Part shown: positions 43,098-53,645 of the stretch, piece after piece
Position numbering within the stretch: position 1 is the stretch's first letter
Layout: every line of letters starts with the position of its first letter
NCBI RefSeq assembly: GCF_014066305.1
Contig: NW_023501050.1
Location: 62,001 to 126,000 of the forward strand
Direction of reading: 5' to 3'
Origin: Letharia columbiana
Taxonomy: Eukaryota > Ascomycota > Lecanoromycetes > Lecanorales > Parmeliaceae
DNA length: 64,000 nucleotides
The notes under the pieces: model-generated
Told to the model about the DNA's origin: nothing
The model's database searches: none
What the model saw: the letters and a program-made list of their open reading frames with translations, nothing else
Translations under genes and position numbers: made by a program

Positions 43098-43826
43098 ATG
43101 GGCCTGCTCGACCCCTTCTGGAACGCCGTCGACACCACCGTCGCCGGAGCCGGCACCGCCGTCGGCGGCGCCATCCAATCCGTCGGCGACGGGATATCGC
43201 AAACCGGCCGCAACGTCGGCGACGGCATCGCCGGCGCGGCCGGCGGCTGGGGCTCCTACGTCAACGACGGGGCCAACTACGTCAAAGACGCGACGGGCGC
43301 GGGCGGCGTACGCGTCGGCTCGGCCGGCAACCCGCTCGGGCTGGCCAAGAGCAAGGAGGCCGCGAGGACGGGCGGCTTCTCGAGCTACACGCCGTACAAG
43401 GGCGGCAACAAGGCGAGCACGAAGACGACGGAGCAGAAGGCGATCATGCCGGCGGCACCGAGCGCGGCGGGAAAGACGGAGCAGACGAAGGCGAGGAGTG
43501 CGGTGGGGGCGCAGGTGGCGGCTGATGCGAGGGCGAAGGCGATTGCGGCCGCCAAGGAGAATTACAACAAGAAGAAGGCGGCCGGTGGGGCTGCTGCTGG
43601 CAAGGGACCGAGTGCTGGCGGTAACGCGGCTGGTCGAGGGGGCAAGGTGACCGGGAGGGCAGAGGCGTTGAAGGGCCCTGCTGGAGGCGTTACCAACGCC
43701 CCGACGAAGCCACCCGGGAACGCGGCTGGACGTGGTGGGAAGGTCGGAGGGACTGTTACGGGGAGAGGAGGTGGTGCTGCTGGTGCTGCGAAGAAGCCTG
43801 CTGGGACGGTCACTGGGAAGAAATAG
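43098..43826 (+). CDS. Gly/Ala-rich LEA-like protein
   Basis: Intronless 242-aa frame from ATG 43098, MGLLDPFWNAVDTTVAGAGT. The first 75 residues have an 11-residue-like periodicity of small and amphipathic residues (AVGGAIQSVGDGISQTGRN, VGDGIAGAAGGWGSYVNDGA), as in LEA or apolipoprotein-type amphipathic helices. The middle is Lys/Ala-rich (AADARAKAIAAAKENYNKKK) and the C-terminus repeats GNAAGRGGKV and GTVTGRGG-like Gly/Arg blocks. The open frame in front of the ATG is not used. Codons are extremely G/C-biased, suggesting high expression. Small fungal proteins starting in this way are common, but function is not established to my knowledge; a stress or membrane-surface role is inference from composition. 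Confidence 0.75.
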   Translation: MGLLDPFWNAVDTTVAGAGTAVGGAIQSVGDGISQTGRNVGDGIAGAAGGWGSYVNDGANYVKDATGAGGVRVGSAGNPLGLAKSKEAARTGGFSSYTPYKGGNKASTKTTEQKAIMPAAPSAAGKTEQTKARSAVGAQVAADARAKAIAAAKENYNKKKAAGGAAAGKGPSAGGNAAGRGGKVTGRAEALKGPAGGVTNAPTKPPGNAAGRGGKVGGTVTGRGGGAAGAAKKPAGTVTGKK

Positions 43827-44168
43827 GCCAGTGGTACTACTCGACTCCATGAGAAAAGGTTGCACAAGACTCGACGAGAGCTATTGGATATGAGTGAGAT
43901 GTCGACGTCGGCGAAGGGCTTGTAAGTTACAGCAGATCATGCGGCAGCATTTGCATTTGAGGTATTATTTTCTAGCGACTTGTACAATAGGTACACAATT
44001 TGAGTTCATAGGATGTGGCATGTCTATCTATCCAAACACTTCGCGTCTATCATGCTGTCACCTTGGCTTTGTTTTCGGCATTCATAGGCTTTGTTAACCT
44101 GGCATACTTCCATGATTCCTCGCCATGTATCTCAGTCCTCACCGCCGTCTCCACCACACCCCCTACAT
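43827..44168. other. Convergent 3' intergenic region
   Basis: 342 bp between the LEA-like gene and the ankyrin pseudogene. Nothing recognised. Confidence 0.35.
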
Positions 44169-45678
44169 CTACGCAACGGGAGCGCTAGGTGACACCAGTG
44201 GTTTATCTTCCAACGGCATGCATTCGCCCCAATAACTAAGCGTGCCCATATGCCAACGCTGATACCGGAACGGGAAACCAAAGAAGACACCGAGATTGCA
44301 AATGGAGTCGTTGCGTTCCACCAACAACGAAGGATCCCAGACGGCGTTTGGTGGAGGCCGCACTTTCACTCTGGCCTCTCGGGAGAATCCTCCCATACTT
44401 GATCGCCATCGACCTTGATCCTCTTCGTCGTCAGACCCGAGTTCAGCCAGAACGTTGTAGAGGGACGAGGGCGAAACAGGGTCTTGGACGGGAGCTTCCT
44501 CAGGGGTTCCCCAACAGCTTGCCAAAAGCGTTTCGAAGGCACGGTAACACTCGTTCGGATCTTTGTCCCGGGGCTCTATGACCCCATTCGACCACTGTTC
44601 GTTGTTCATCAATCGCCACTGAGCGTGTTGGGTTGGAGTGGTGCCTGTGCAGTCCACACCGTTTGCGTCCTTCAACCCTCCCAGGCTCGCTGTCTGGAGG
44701 ATTTCCAAGGTGGAGAGTATCTCCTAAGCAAGCCGCTAGATGGATCAGGTTCCTCCCATTCTTATCTGCCTGGAAACAAAGTTGATGGCCAGTGCTTCAG
44801 AATTAATCTTAATACACCATAATTGTTGAGAGAAATAGCAACATGGAGTATCGTGCGTCCATTTGGATTGGTATTATTGACGGAGTCCCCGTTGCGTGAC
44901 AAACATGAATGAATCTCTGGTCGGTCGTAATGTGCTGCCCAGAGCAAAGGCATCATGCCGTGACCGTCTTTGCTATTCGGATCGGGCTCGTAGGTGAGCA
45001 ATGCCTTTAGAAGGTTCAGAGGGGCACCAACTTGGACAGCCAGACAACGTGGCGTCCTACCAAGTTTATCTTTCACATCAACGTCTGCTTTGACATCGAG
45101 TAAGATCTGCAGACACTCATCGCCACCGGCAGACAAGCACCAATGCGTAGAGCTTTCCAAACGAGCTCCGAGCAAAGGGATTAGCTCCCACATTCATCAG
45201 CACCCGAAGAAGTTTCCAGATTCAGAGATTCCACTGCTATCTGTGGTTCCAGTCAACGCTACACGTTATTACACGTCTCGAAACGAACTCACATGATCGT
45301 CTTGCCTTCCAGATAGCTGGCGTCTGTGGGAGACGCTCCCCGTTGGAATGACAGCCTCTTCACATGATCCAGAGCTCCCGTTCTTACTGTCCCGAAAACT
45401 GGAGCATTTTCAGGAGCAAACTTCCCCGTTTCCGTGGAAGGCCGGATAGACCATCCCTCATGCCGCTTCGACTGTGAGCAGAACATTGCGGTGGCTTCCC
45501 AGGCCCGCTCCCCCGGCCACTGAGGACGTGCAAGGCCAAATTCGGAAAGAGAAGTCCCCGGGAGGCGCAGGTCTTCACTGACGAAGGCTCTTAGAACACA
45601 ACGAAGAGAGGATCCCAAATTCCGGTTCCGAAGTTGGGAAGTTTGGCACGGCTGCCTCCATGCCAGATGCAATGGCAC
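44169..45678 (-). pseudogene. Ankyrin-repeat pseudogene with several frameshifts
   Basis: Reading leftwards, 45678-45289 encodes a pre-ankyrin segment ending NAPVFGTVRTGALDHVKRL SFQRGASPTDASYLEGKTIM, followed by a plausible intron (GTGAGT...CCACAG). The next exon reads LLRVLMNVGANPFARSSFGK in one frame, then jumps near 45150 to STHWCLSAGGDECLQILLDV and ankyrin repeats to 44762, then near 44755 to ADKNGRNLIHLAACLGD, and within about 15 bases to LEILQTASLGGLKDANGVD, which runs to 44169. At least three frame changes in conserved repeat text make a pseudogene likely; one might be an unseen short intron, but not all three. The family is the common fungal ankyrin type with a cysteine-rich leader. 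It lies just beside the NACHT-ankyrin gene on the same strand. Confidence 0.75.
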
Positions 45679-46329
45679 TGCTCAATAATGGAAAAGCCGC
45701 TGCTCAGGGAAGCCTATCCACGCTCAATACTCACATCTCTGGGTATTCAGTGTGGCCCAGGAAACATGGCCGTCTACTAAGGACACGCATTGATCCGTGT
45801 TTGTGCACGCCCAGGAGAAGCGGCCACAACAACAAGGGTTCACGAACGACCTGCCGAGGCAAAGAAAACAGAAACCACCTTTCTGTTCGTGGACCCCAAA
45901 TGGCAGCCCGTAGGGCGCCAACTTTGTCCCAGCCATCCAGGGAGACGATTCAACTTACGTGATAGAAATCCGTACATCGCTGTAAAATATTCTCTGGACT
46001 AAATCCCTTCAATCTCTGCACTTTCTGCTATTGAACATTCATTCATTCATTCATTCATTCTATTGATCACTTCGCATAGGAAACCAGTTACATATGCCTC
46101 AACATGACGATTCGTGGCCGTAAAGCGATAGAAAAACTCTGGGATCTTGCCCCGCAGCTGCACACAGCGATCGAGTACGACGGAGAACAGTTGGACGAAT
46201 CCAACCACGGTTGATCCAAACGGTACAATAGCGAGCCTGTTGTGAGTCTTAGCGAACAGTCGGAACTCGGGGACGAAGGAGATACAGACCGGAGAACGGC
46301 AGGCAACGTATCGCTGCAACAGGGGTGTT
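45679..46329. other. Intergenic, includes an ATTC microsatellite
   Basis: The part up to about 45960 may still contain leader sequence of the pseudogene (cysteine-rich minus-strand text FCFLCLGRSF, NPCCCGRFSWAC). An (ATTC)n repeat of six units is at about 46035-46060. Confidence 0.45.
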
Positions 46330-47467
46330 TCAATTCGCGATTGCGGGAGTAGCAAAGGGGTCAACCGCTCCGGCCTGCTGCGCAGGTGGATCGTCTTCTT
46401 CTTCGCTTTCTTCGCTTTCTTTTCTTCGCTTTTCCTTGCGTCTTGTGCTTTCTTCGTTTGGCATCACAGCTCCTTCTGCTATCAACATCTTCGCCACATT
46501 TTCATGGCCGCGCCTTGATGCAGCCCACAATGGACTGTCCCGCTGACTCCCGCTCGGGGCGTTGACATTAGCCCCATTATCAAGCAGCATCTTCACCACG
46601 TTTTCATGGCCTTGCCTTGATGCAGCCCGCAATGACTGCCCCGGTATTGCCGTTGACATCAGCCCCATTGTCAAGCAGTAATTTCACCACATTTTCATAG
46701 CCTTGCCCTGATGCAGCCCACAATGGACTGCCCAGCTGACTCCTTGCCCGGGGCGTTTACATTAGCCCCGTTATCAAGCAGCATCTTCACCTCATGTCCT
46801 CCCGCCCTGCTCTGCAAAGCAATTCATCCCCATTTGAGTTGTTTCCCGTTTTCAAGATGCAGCCCGCTGCACTGCCATGGAATGCGTTGCCCAGAGCATT
46901 TACATCAACCCCGTTATCAATTGCCATATGCCCCCTGAGCATTGATATCACCCGTTATCAAGATTTTCTTTCCAGCGTCACATGCTGCACGAAGTGCATT
47001 GCCATGAAGTCCACCCTGAGCATTGATATCAGCTCCGTTATCAAGTAGGAGGCATACGACGTTAATACGACCCAAGACTGACGCTGCTTGAAGAGCATTG
47101 CCATAATCCCCACCCTGAGCATTGACATTAGCTCCGTTATCAAGTAGGAGGCCTACAACGTCAATATGTCTCGAGGCTGACGCTGCACAAAGTGCATTGC
47201 CATAGTATCCACCATGAGCATTGACATCAGCTCCGTTATCAAGTAGGAGGCCTACGACGTCAATACATCCCAAGATTGACGCTGCTTGAAGAGCATTGCC
47301 AAAATCCCCACCCTGAGCATTGACATTAGCTCCATTATCAAGCAGAACGTGTACAACGTCAATATCTCCTTTGTATGACGCTGCTTGAAGTGCATTGCCA
47401 AAATCTCCACCTTGAGCATTGACATTAGCTCCGTTATCAAGTAGGAGGCCTACGACGTCAATGTTTT
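46330..47467 (-). pseudogene. Frameshifted ankyrin tail of the NACHT gene
   Basis: After the stop at 47468, near-identical 99-bp ankyrin units continue in another frame from about 47460 to a TGA at 46917 (IDVVGLLLDNGADVNAHGGY, YGNALCAASASRHIDVVGLL). The break is in the unit GCAGCGTCAGCATACTGA, where the linker is one base short of whole codons. Beyond 46917 the repeats are degenerate, but at 46674-46330 a clean stretch returns (RAASRQGHENVVKMLLDNGA, then a charged KEKRRKESEESEEEDD end). So the full-length ancestor had at least ten ankyrin repeats and ended near 46330. Confidence 0.7.
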
Positions 47468-50073
47468 TCAGTATGCTGACGCTGCTCGAAGAGCATTGCC
47501 ATGATCCCCACCATGAGCATTGACATTAGCTCCGTTATCAAGTAGGAGGCCTACGACGTCAATATGTCCTTCGAGGCACGCTGCTTGAAGTGCATTGCCA
47601 TAATCTCCACCTTGAGCATTAACATTCACACTCCCCTCGATCAGCATCTTTACTGACTCGAACAACCCAGCCAGCGATGCATAGTATAGCGGAGGGGCTG
47701 GGCCATCCATGCTGCGGCTCACGTTCTCGTAGTCATTGTCAGGATCGCAAATCCGGATCCAATTCAAAAAGCCTTCTCTATCTGACATCAAAAGTTCCGT
47801 GCTCAAGAGAGTGGTGCTTTTGGTTGAGGCTTTCTCAGCCAATCTTGCATGGTGAGGCCAAAACATTGCCGAATACCCAGCAAGTGGAGATAGTTCAAGA
47901 GTCTCATCCGTCAAAGAACCTGGCTCATCAAATTGCAGGAGGTATGCAATACAATCTTCTGCTAAGATACCATGGGACTCTATCTCTCGAATTCTGTAAT
48001 GCGGAGCCGTTCCGTGCTGAATTCTGTCTGAGACTAGATACTCTTTGACGGAGAAGTGCGCCAGTCTGACGTAGGTTTCATGGGGTTCTGGGTCAAATTC
48101 GGCCACGCTGTTGCATCCGGGCCCCGAGATCCTCACTGAGCTCACCGCCGCTTTCTTCGTCAGAAGGGTTGTAGACGTTGTATTGTCAGCGTGATGAGAC
48201 TCGAACACATCGTTAGTATGTCTCGTGGTTCGGGTAATCGTCGTAGCGGATCAAAGCGAGGAGTCTCGTCAACATCGATAGCAACGATCTCTGCGATTTC
48301 TTCGAGCTGCAATGGCCGAGCAGAAAAGGTCAACCATTGCAGTATTTTTAGAATGTACCGATTGTAGTGATTATAGTCTTTGTCAATGTTGCAGAGTATG
48401 CGCGCGTACGTGTCGTCCAAAGTCTTTGGAAGAGACACCAGAGCTTGGCGGAGGTGAGGGAGATGAAAACAGTTTCCTAATGAATCGAGCTGGCATGCTG
48501 CCCATCGAAACCTGACATTCAAAAATTAGCCTAATGAGAGCCGTAATGACTGCTTATCTCACATTCCATCTGCTTTCTTCATAAGCGTATCCTCAATTTC
48601 CCGCTGCACTTCAGGACGTTTCAGCCACCTTTTAAGTCTTGGATCGATCTGAAGCCGGTCGCGTATATAGGTGCGAATGTCAGCATTGACAAGTTCGCTC
48701 TGAATGCTGATCCGATTCCGCGTATCGCTCCATGGTGTCAAAGCCTCCTCGATGTCTGTTTCCCTTCGACTGGTAGTCAACAGATGCACATTCGCACCTT
48801 CCCATGATATAATTTCTTCAAGGTCTTTGAGAAGCTCGTCACGTTCTGCACACTCGTCGAGAGCATCAAGGATGATGTATGTGTCTCCCAGAGAGGTCAT
48901 CATTTGATGCAAGGTATTTAACAGTACTTCCTCAGTCGGCTGCGGCCTGCCATTCAAACTTGACGAGTACAGATTCTGGAGGATCGAATTCGCGCAGTAC
49001 CTGGAGAGCTGGCAGATCAATGAGCGTAACACCTTCTCATGTCGCTGTTTTTCGGCATCGTTGAAGTCGAAATAGAAGAATAGCACGGCCGAGTTGGGCT
49101 CTGAATGGTGCTGCTCGAGCACATCTCGAAGTATCGTAGAGCTGAGAATGGTTTTGCCGCAGCCAGGGATCCCGTGCAGCCAAATGAACGACCCCCGTGC
49201 GGTGTTCCAATTAGCAAATTGCTTGCTCTTGATGAACCATGAGCCTGTTTTTGGGTTGCGTATTTTCAGCGCTCTGTTGTAGTTCGTTGATGGATCTGGC
49301 GCGTCAAGCCATTCGATGATCCTCTGATGCTCACTGGCTATATCTCGTAAGTATGCTATGCGAGGACACATGTATCTAGACGAAGCAAAGAATTTCCAAA
49401 TTACAGGATTTGAACATTGAGGGCCCATAACACTGTTCAAGACTAGCTCTTGGAATCAAGATGAACAAGTTCTGTGATTTTACTCTTAGGGGTGACGGAC
49501 TTATCTGGCTCATCTTTATTGTACTGACTCCTTTGGCAATCTCTGCGACTTCCTCACGCATGGTTGCCACATCTTCTTTGATGGCTCTGGAGAGTCGTCT
49601 GCACCGCAAGAGACCTCAGCTGTGAACTGACAGAAGAACGGGCATACCAGAACATCTTACATATGATCATTTTGCCGGGCCAAATTGAACAGCGCTTTTT
49701 GTCGCTCAATGCTACCCAAAATCTCCCTGATTTCTACTTTCTGGAACGGCCAAATGATAGCCTTGCCAAATTTTTTCAACCCTGTAGCTGACGGGGCAAG
49801 CTTAGAGGACAAGCGCTCGAGTGCTCTTCGCAACTGGTCCAGTGGTCCTTCTGGCACGTTGAGTGATTGTAATGTTGAAGACCACTGATCACCCTGCTTC
49901 GCTTTATCCGCCTGGTCCTCGAGTATGAAAAGAACTCCGGTGACACTGGCTAGTTCAGAGAGGATTCTTTGACGATCTTCGGGAGCGCCTTTGACGCCGT
50001 TCAGGTATTGTATGACTGTTGAGGCGAGTTGGAGTAATGCAGTAATGCTAGCGGAAATGCTAAGTGGATCCAT
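47468..50073 (-). CDS. NACHT-ankyrin STAND protein (fungal NLR-like)
   Basis: Start ATG 50073 (MDPLSISASITALLQLASTV). Exon 1 is 50073-49661 and holds the fungal NLR N-terminal helical domain; exon 2 starts 49598 (RLSRAIKEDVATMREEVAEI); exon 3 is about 49375-48563 with the NACHT domain: Walker A GIPGCGKT (49150-49175), FFYFDFND, and Walker B YIILDALDEC; exon 4 starts 48511 (FRWAACQLDSL, LPKTLDDTYARIL), the winged-helix part. Near 48177-48136 the frame changes; a 41-nt intron would fix it, otherwise a frameshift. RLAHFSVKEYLVSDRI then leads into ankyrin repeats, stopping at 47468 through a frameshift. The exon 2/3 border is not settled. Such STAND NTPases oligomerise on ligand binding and signal cell death in allorecognition. 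Possibly truncated but still producing a receptor core. Confidence 0.8.
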
Positions 50074-51529
50074 TCTACTGTGGTTATGAAAGCTAGAAGT
50101 CAAATGTGACACAGCAAAGCATTCAGAACACTACAAGGTGGAGCTGGCTCTGAGATGAAGAGGGAGCAGCAAGAGGCAGCAAGGCTGAGAGTGAAGAGCA
50201 GATGATTTGATTGGGCGTGCTGCCCTCAGCTTGGGTCATCGTGCAGCAGGGAAAGCTGACACTTCCCACCCACCTTTCGAAACACGAAGGTGCCTCAACC
50301 AACAACCTATTGGCTGTCGCGTTTATTGATGTGACACCATTGGCATATGGAATCAATTGATACAACGTTGCACCCGCATACGATGAATAACAGCTCACAT
50401 TCAATTTGGACGTAGCGCTATGCGCAAACCCACTACTTAGGAAGGATTCTCACAAATGTATATGTTTGGTTGAGTAGACTTGACCTCCGCAAAACACATC
50501 CTGGTTTTCACGTGTATGGTAATTGCTTTGCCGAATTTCAAAAGAATGATTCAAAGCGGGAACAGCCCTACCCTTCTACCGCTAACTCGATTGGGCAATA
50601 TCACGGACTTCGGCGAAACCTTTGCCGAAGAGTCACAAATCTCTTTGAATTTCACTTATTCTTCTTCTTTCACCACATATATACATCATAAACTCCTTCA
50701 ATGATGGGGCCCTCGTTGTGACGACCTTTATAGTCATATTGCTAGGCTATTGAGCTGTGATCGCCACTACACCACGTCATAGATACGTCCCCCCAGTGGA
50801 GTACATGACAATTACCCACAAAAAATAGAGAAATGCCATGTCCTCATGGCAAGAAGTATCGAAATACCGGAAAGGATTGGAGACACCAGGCTAATTAGTG
50901 GTGGGTATCTCACGAGTTCTCCTGCCGCAGTGAAAGCTTTCGAATAATAAAATGGCTGTCGAAAGAAGACATCGTATTAGAATTTCAGGTATGTGATGTG
51001 TAGAACGGACGGATTGATTCTTCAAAACCTCTCCGGGGCCAGGTCCTAAATACGTACAGTACAAAATCAGGTGGCTGAAAAACATGGTGGCTGGGATGCG
51101 CGCGCGGGGCCACATTTCGACACATCGGACGGTTTCAATTCGTCCAAATATGCATTGTTCGATAGGTGACCCTTACCTGCAGAGGTCTAATTGGCTGTGA
51201 TCGACGCAGTAGATCCTTCTCTTATATACTTATTACAGTGATGTACTATAATGTGATATTGCCTAGGCACGCGGAGATAGCAGACTAAATTGTAGTATTA
51301 TTCTCCGCTTGCTGTGTGGTAATTTAACGTGGGATCTTGGAGAGCTGAGCGGTGTTCTTGACGATGGTGGCCTTATTGCCGCTTGGTTTCTCCGCAGTGT
51401 TCTCCTCATTTGCCTACTGCAATGTTTCCTCCTCTTGCTTAACTGAGTGCTCTGGCTGAGTGGCTGACTGAGTGACTAGCTAAGTAGCTGACTGAATAAA
51501 TTAATATAAGACCGTGGAGAGTAGGTCTA
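50074..51529. promoter_or_regulatory. NACHT gene upstream region, otherwise no gene seen
   Basis: First few hundred bases are the likely NACHT promoter. No supported ORF; short frames only. Confidence 0.4.
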
Positions 51530-52500
51530 TTGTGTCACTGCTGCTGCTGACTGTCTCCGCAATGTTCTCCGCATTTGCCTGCTGCAGTGGTTCCTCCTCT
51601 TACTGAGTATCGGGCTGGTGTGAGATCGTGGAGAGTAGGTCTGTTGTGTCACTGCTGCTGCTGACTGTCTCCGCAATATTCTCCGCATTTACCTGCTGCA
51701 GTGGTTCCTCCTCTTACTGAGTATCGGGCTGGTGTGAGATCGTGGAGAGTAGGTCTGTTGTGTCACTGCTGCTGCTGACTGTCTCCGCAATATTCTCCGC
51801 ATTTACCTGCTGCAGTGGTTCCTCCTCTTACTGAGTATCGGGCTGGTGTGAGATCGTGGAGAGCAGGCCTGTTGTGTCACTGCTGCTGCTGACTGTCTCC
51901 GCAATATTCTCCGATTTACCTGCTGCAGTGGTTCCTCCTCTTACTGAGTATCGGGCTGGTGTGAGATCGTGGAGAGCAGGCCTGTTGTGTCACTGCTACG
52001 CTGACTGTCTCCGCAATTTCTCTGTAGTGCATTATTCCTCCTCTTGTTTCTGACTGAGTTGGACTGGTGTGAGACCGTGGAGAGTAGAGCTGTTGTGTCA
52101 CTGCTGCTGCTGACTTCTCCGCAATATTCTCCGCATTTGCCTGCTGCAGTGGTTCCTCCTCTTACTGAGTATCGGGCTGGTGTGAGATCGTGGAGAGTAG
52201 GTCTGTTATGTCACTGCTGCTGCTGACTATCTCCGCAATATTCTCCGCATTTGCCTGCTGCAGTGGTTCCTCCTCTTACTGAGTATCGGGCTGGTGTGAG
52301 ATCGTGGAGAGTAGGTCTGTTATGTCACTGCTGCTGCTGACTGTCTCCGCAATATTCTCCGCATTTACCTGCTGCAGTGGTTCCTCCTCTTACTGAGTAT
52401 CGGGCTGGTATGAGATCGTGGAGAGTAGGTCTGTTGTGTCACTGCTGCTGCTGACTGTCTCCGCAATGTTCTCCGTACTGCATTGCTCCTTCTCTTGTAG
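51530..52500. repeat. Minisatellite, period about 114 bp, about eight copies
   Basis: The marker CGGGCTGGT within GAGTATCGGGCTGGTGTGAG recurs at 51611, 51725, 51839, 51952, a degenerate copy at 52061, then 52173, 52287 and 52401, i.e. spacing of 114 bp with small changes. Each unit also carries TCACTGCTGCTGCTGACT and CTCCGCAATATTCTCCGCA. A degenerate version extends upstream to about 51370 and downstream into GGCTGAGTGGCTG repeats to 52600. No frame stays open through it on either strand. Confidence 0.92.
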
Positions 52501-52734
52501 AATATCAGACTGAGTGGCTGAGTGAGTGGCTGGCTGAGTGGCTGGCTGAGTGGAGTGGTGAGCTGGCGGGGTAGGTAGTGCTGACTGAGTGACTGGCTGA
52601 ATGGCTCGTAGCCATTGTGTACTGTAAGAACGAGAGGTATGTATAATGACATCTAGATAGGTGGGTAGATTATTTCTTCATTTTTGCTATGTCCAAATAA
52701 GCAGTTACGCTAACGCCGTATAGGGCAACTTTGC

Positions 52735-52775
52735 AATTGAATCACTGTTTTATAATATAAAACAGTGATTCAATT
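52735..52775. repeat. Perfect 19-bp inverted repeat with 3-nt loop
   Basis: AATTGAATCACTGTTTTAT at 52735-52753 and its exact reverse complement at 52757-52775, separated by AAT. It is A/T-rich and sits 35 bp before the next ORF start. Confidence 0.95.
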
Positions 52776-52809
52776 TGTGGGTGATCGACGAGGCTAATAA
52801 CTACTCTAT

Positions 52810-53148
52810 ATGGTTAGCCTATTGGATTATTACCCTTTTCCGCTCATCGGCTCCTCGCCTTACCTCGGCGCCGTCGCAGGCCCCTCGTCCGCGTCCTATC
52901 CGATCCTCACCACCCTCCCGGACCCGATGACATTCACCGTCGTAGCCATCTCATCGAACTCGACCAGCACCAATCCTCCCCCCCTCCTGATCGACCTTCC
53001 CTTCACCTACGACACCCATAACCACAGCTTTCCCACCATCACGTCCCCAGTCACCCAACTCCCTACGCAACAACCCCTTGCGGATTTCGCCATCGAGAAG
53101 CCCCTTTACCCCTGGTGGTACGCCGACGGTCTCAAGGTTCCGGCATGA
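52810..53148 (+). CDS. Short hypothetical frame, possibly a gene fragment
   Basis: 112 codons from ATG 52810: MVSLLDYYPFPLIGSSPYLG, then VAGPSSASYPILTTLPDPM, TFTVVAISSNSTS and a Trp-rich end KPLYPWWYADGLKVPA. From about 52850 the codon use turns sharply G/C-rich, unlike the preceding A/T-rich hairpin and minisatellite, which suggests the true coding sequence begins inside and that this is the 3' remnant of a larger gene truncated on its left by the repeats. I cannot name the family. No introns seen. Confidence 0.4.
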   Translation: MVSLLDYYPFPLIGSSPYLGAVAGPSSASYPILTTLPDPMTFTVVAISSNSTSTNPPPLLIDLPFTYDTHNHSFPTITSPVTQLPTQQPLADFAIEKPLYPWWYADGLKVPA

Positions 53149-53645
53149 CCGGTAGGGGGGGAGCAAAGGGGGAGGGGACGCTGCGTCTTTGGTCGCTGGA
53201 CGTCTGAGCTTCGAGGTTCGAGCGGGAAAGGGGAAGGGGGAGGGGGAGGCACCAGAGGGGATGAATTGAGTGGTTCAAAGTCGGCGCAGTGCCTAAGCAT
53301 GTCGTCCTCCGTTACCTGGAGCGTTGCAAAAGACAAGACGTGAAGATTCGACTCGCGGTAGTATCGGTGAAGGGATGACAGCTGGGGCCTTAGAAAGAAA
53401 GGCACGTAGAGTATGAAGCTCATCGACATTGATCGGTGGAGACGATTATTATTGACGTATCAAGAAAATATTAAACTTGTGATCTCATATGCATACAAAA
53501 AGTGATGATCACAAGCCTTTCTTTCAAAAATGGTTTGTCTCAGCTCGTATGCACAGCTTCCGCCTTCTCAGCGAGCGCCCTGGACACCCTGCAACCTGCA
53601 AAACACGCACCACAAACTAGCCCTCCAGACCCAGCATTCCCCCAA
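53149..53645. other. Convergent 3' intergenic region
   Basis: Between the short frame and EFR3. No gene; a G-rich stretch at 53154-53250. Confidence 0.35.

Noticed and set aside
43014..43865. 283-codon minus frame and two other plus frames over the LEA-like gene
   Set aside because: Arise from extreme G/C bias of the coding strand, which removes stops in all frames; Arg/Ser/Pro-rich translations.
51530..52500. Tandem repeats considered as a CRISPR-like array or as coding repeats
   Set aside because: Units are contiguous without unique spacers, and no frame is open through the array on either strand.
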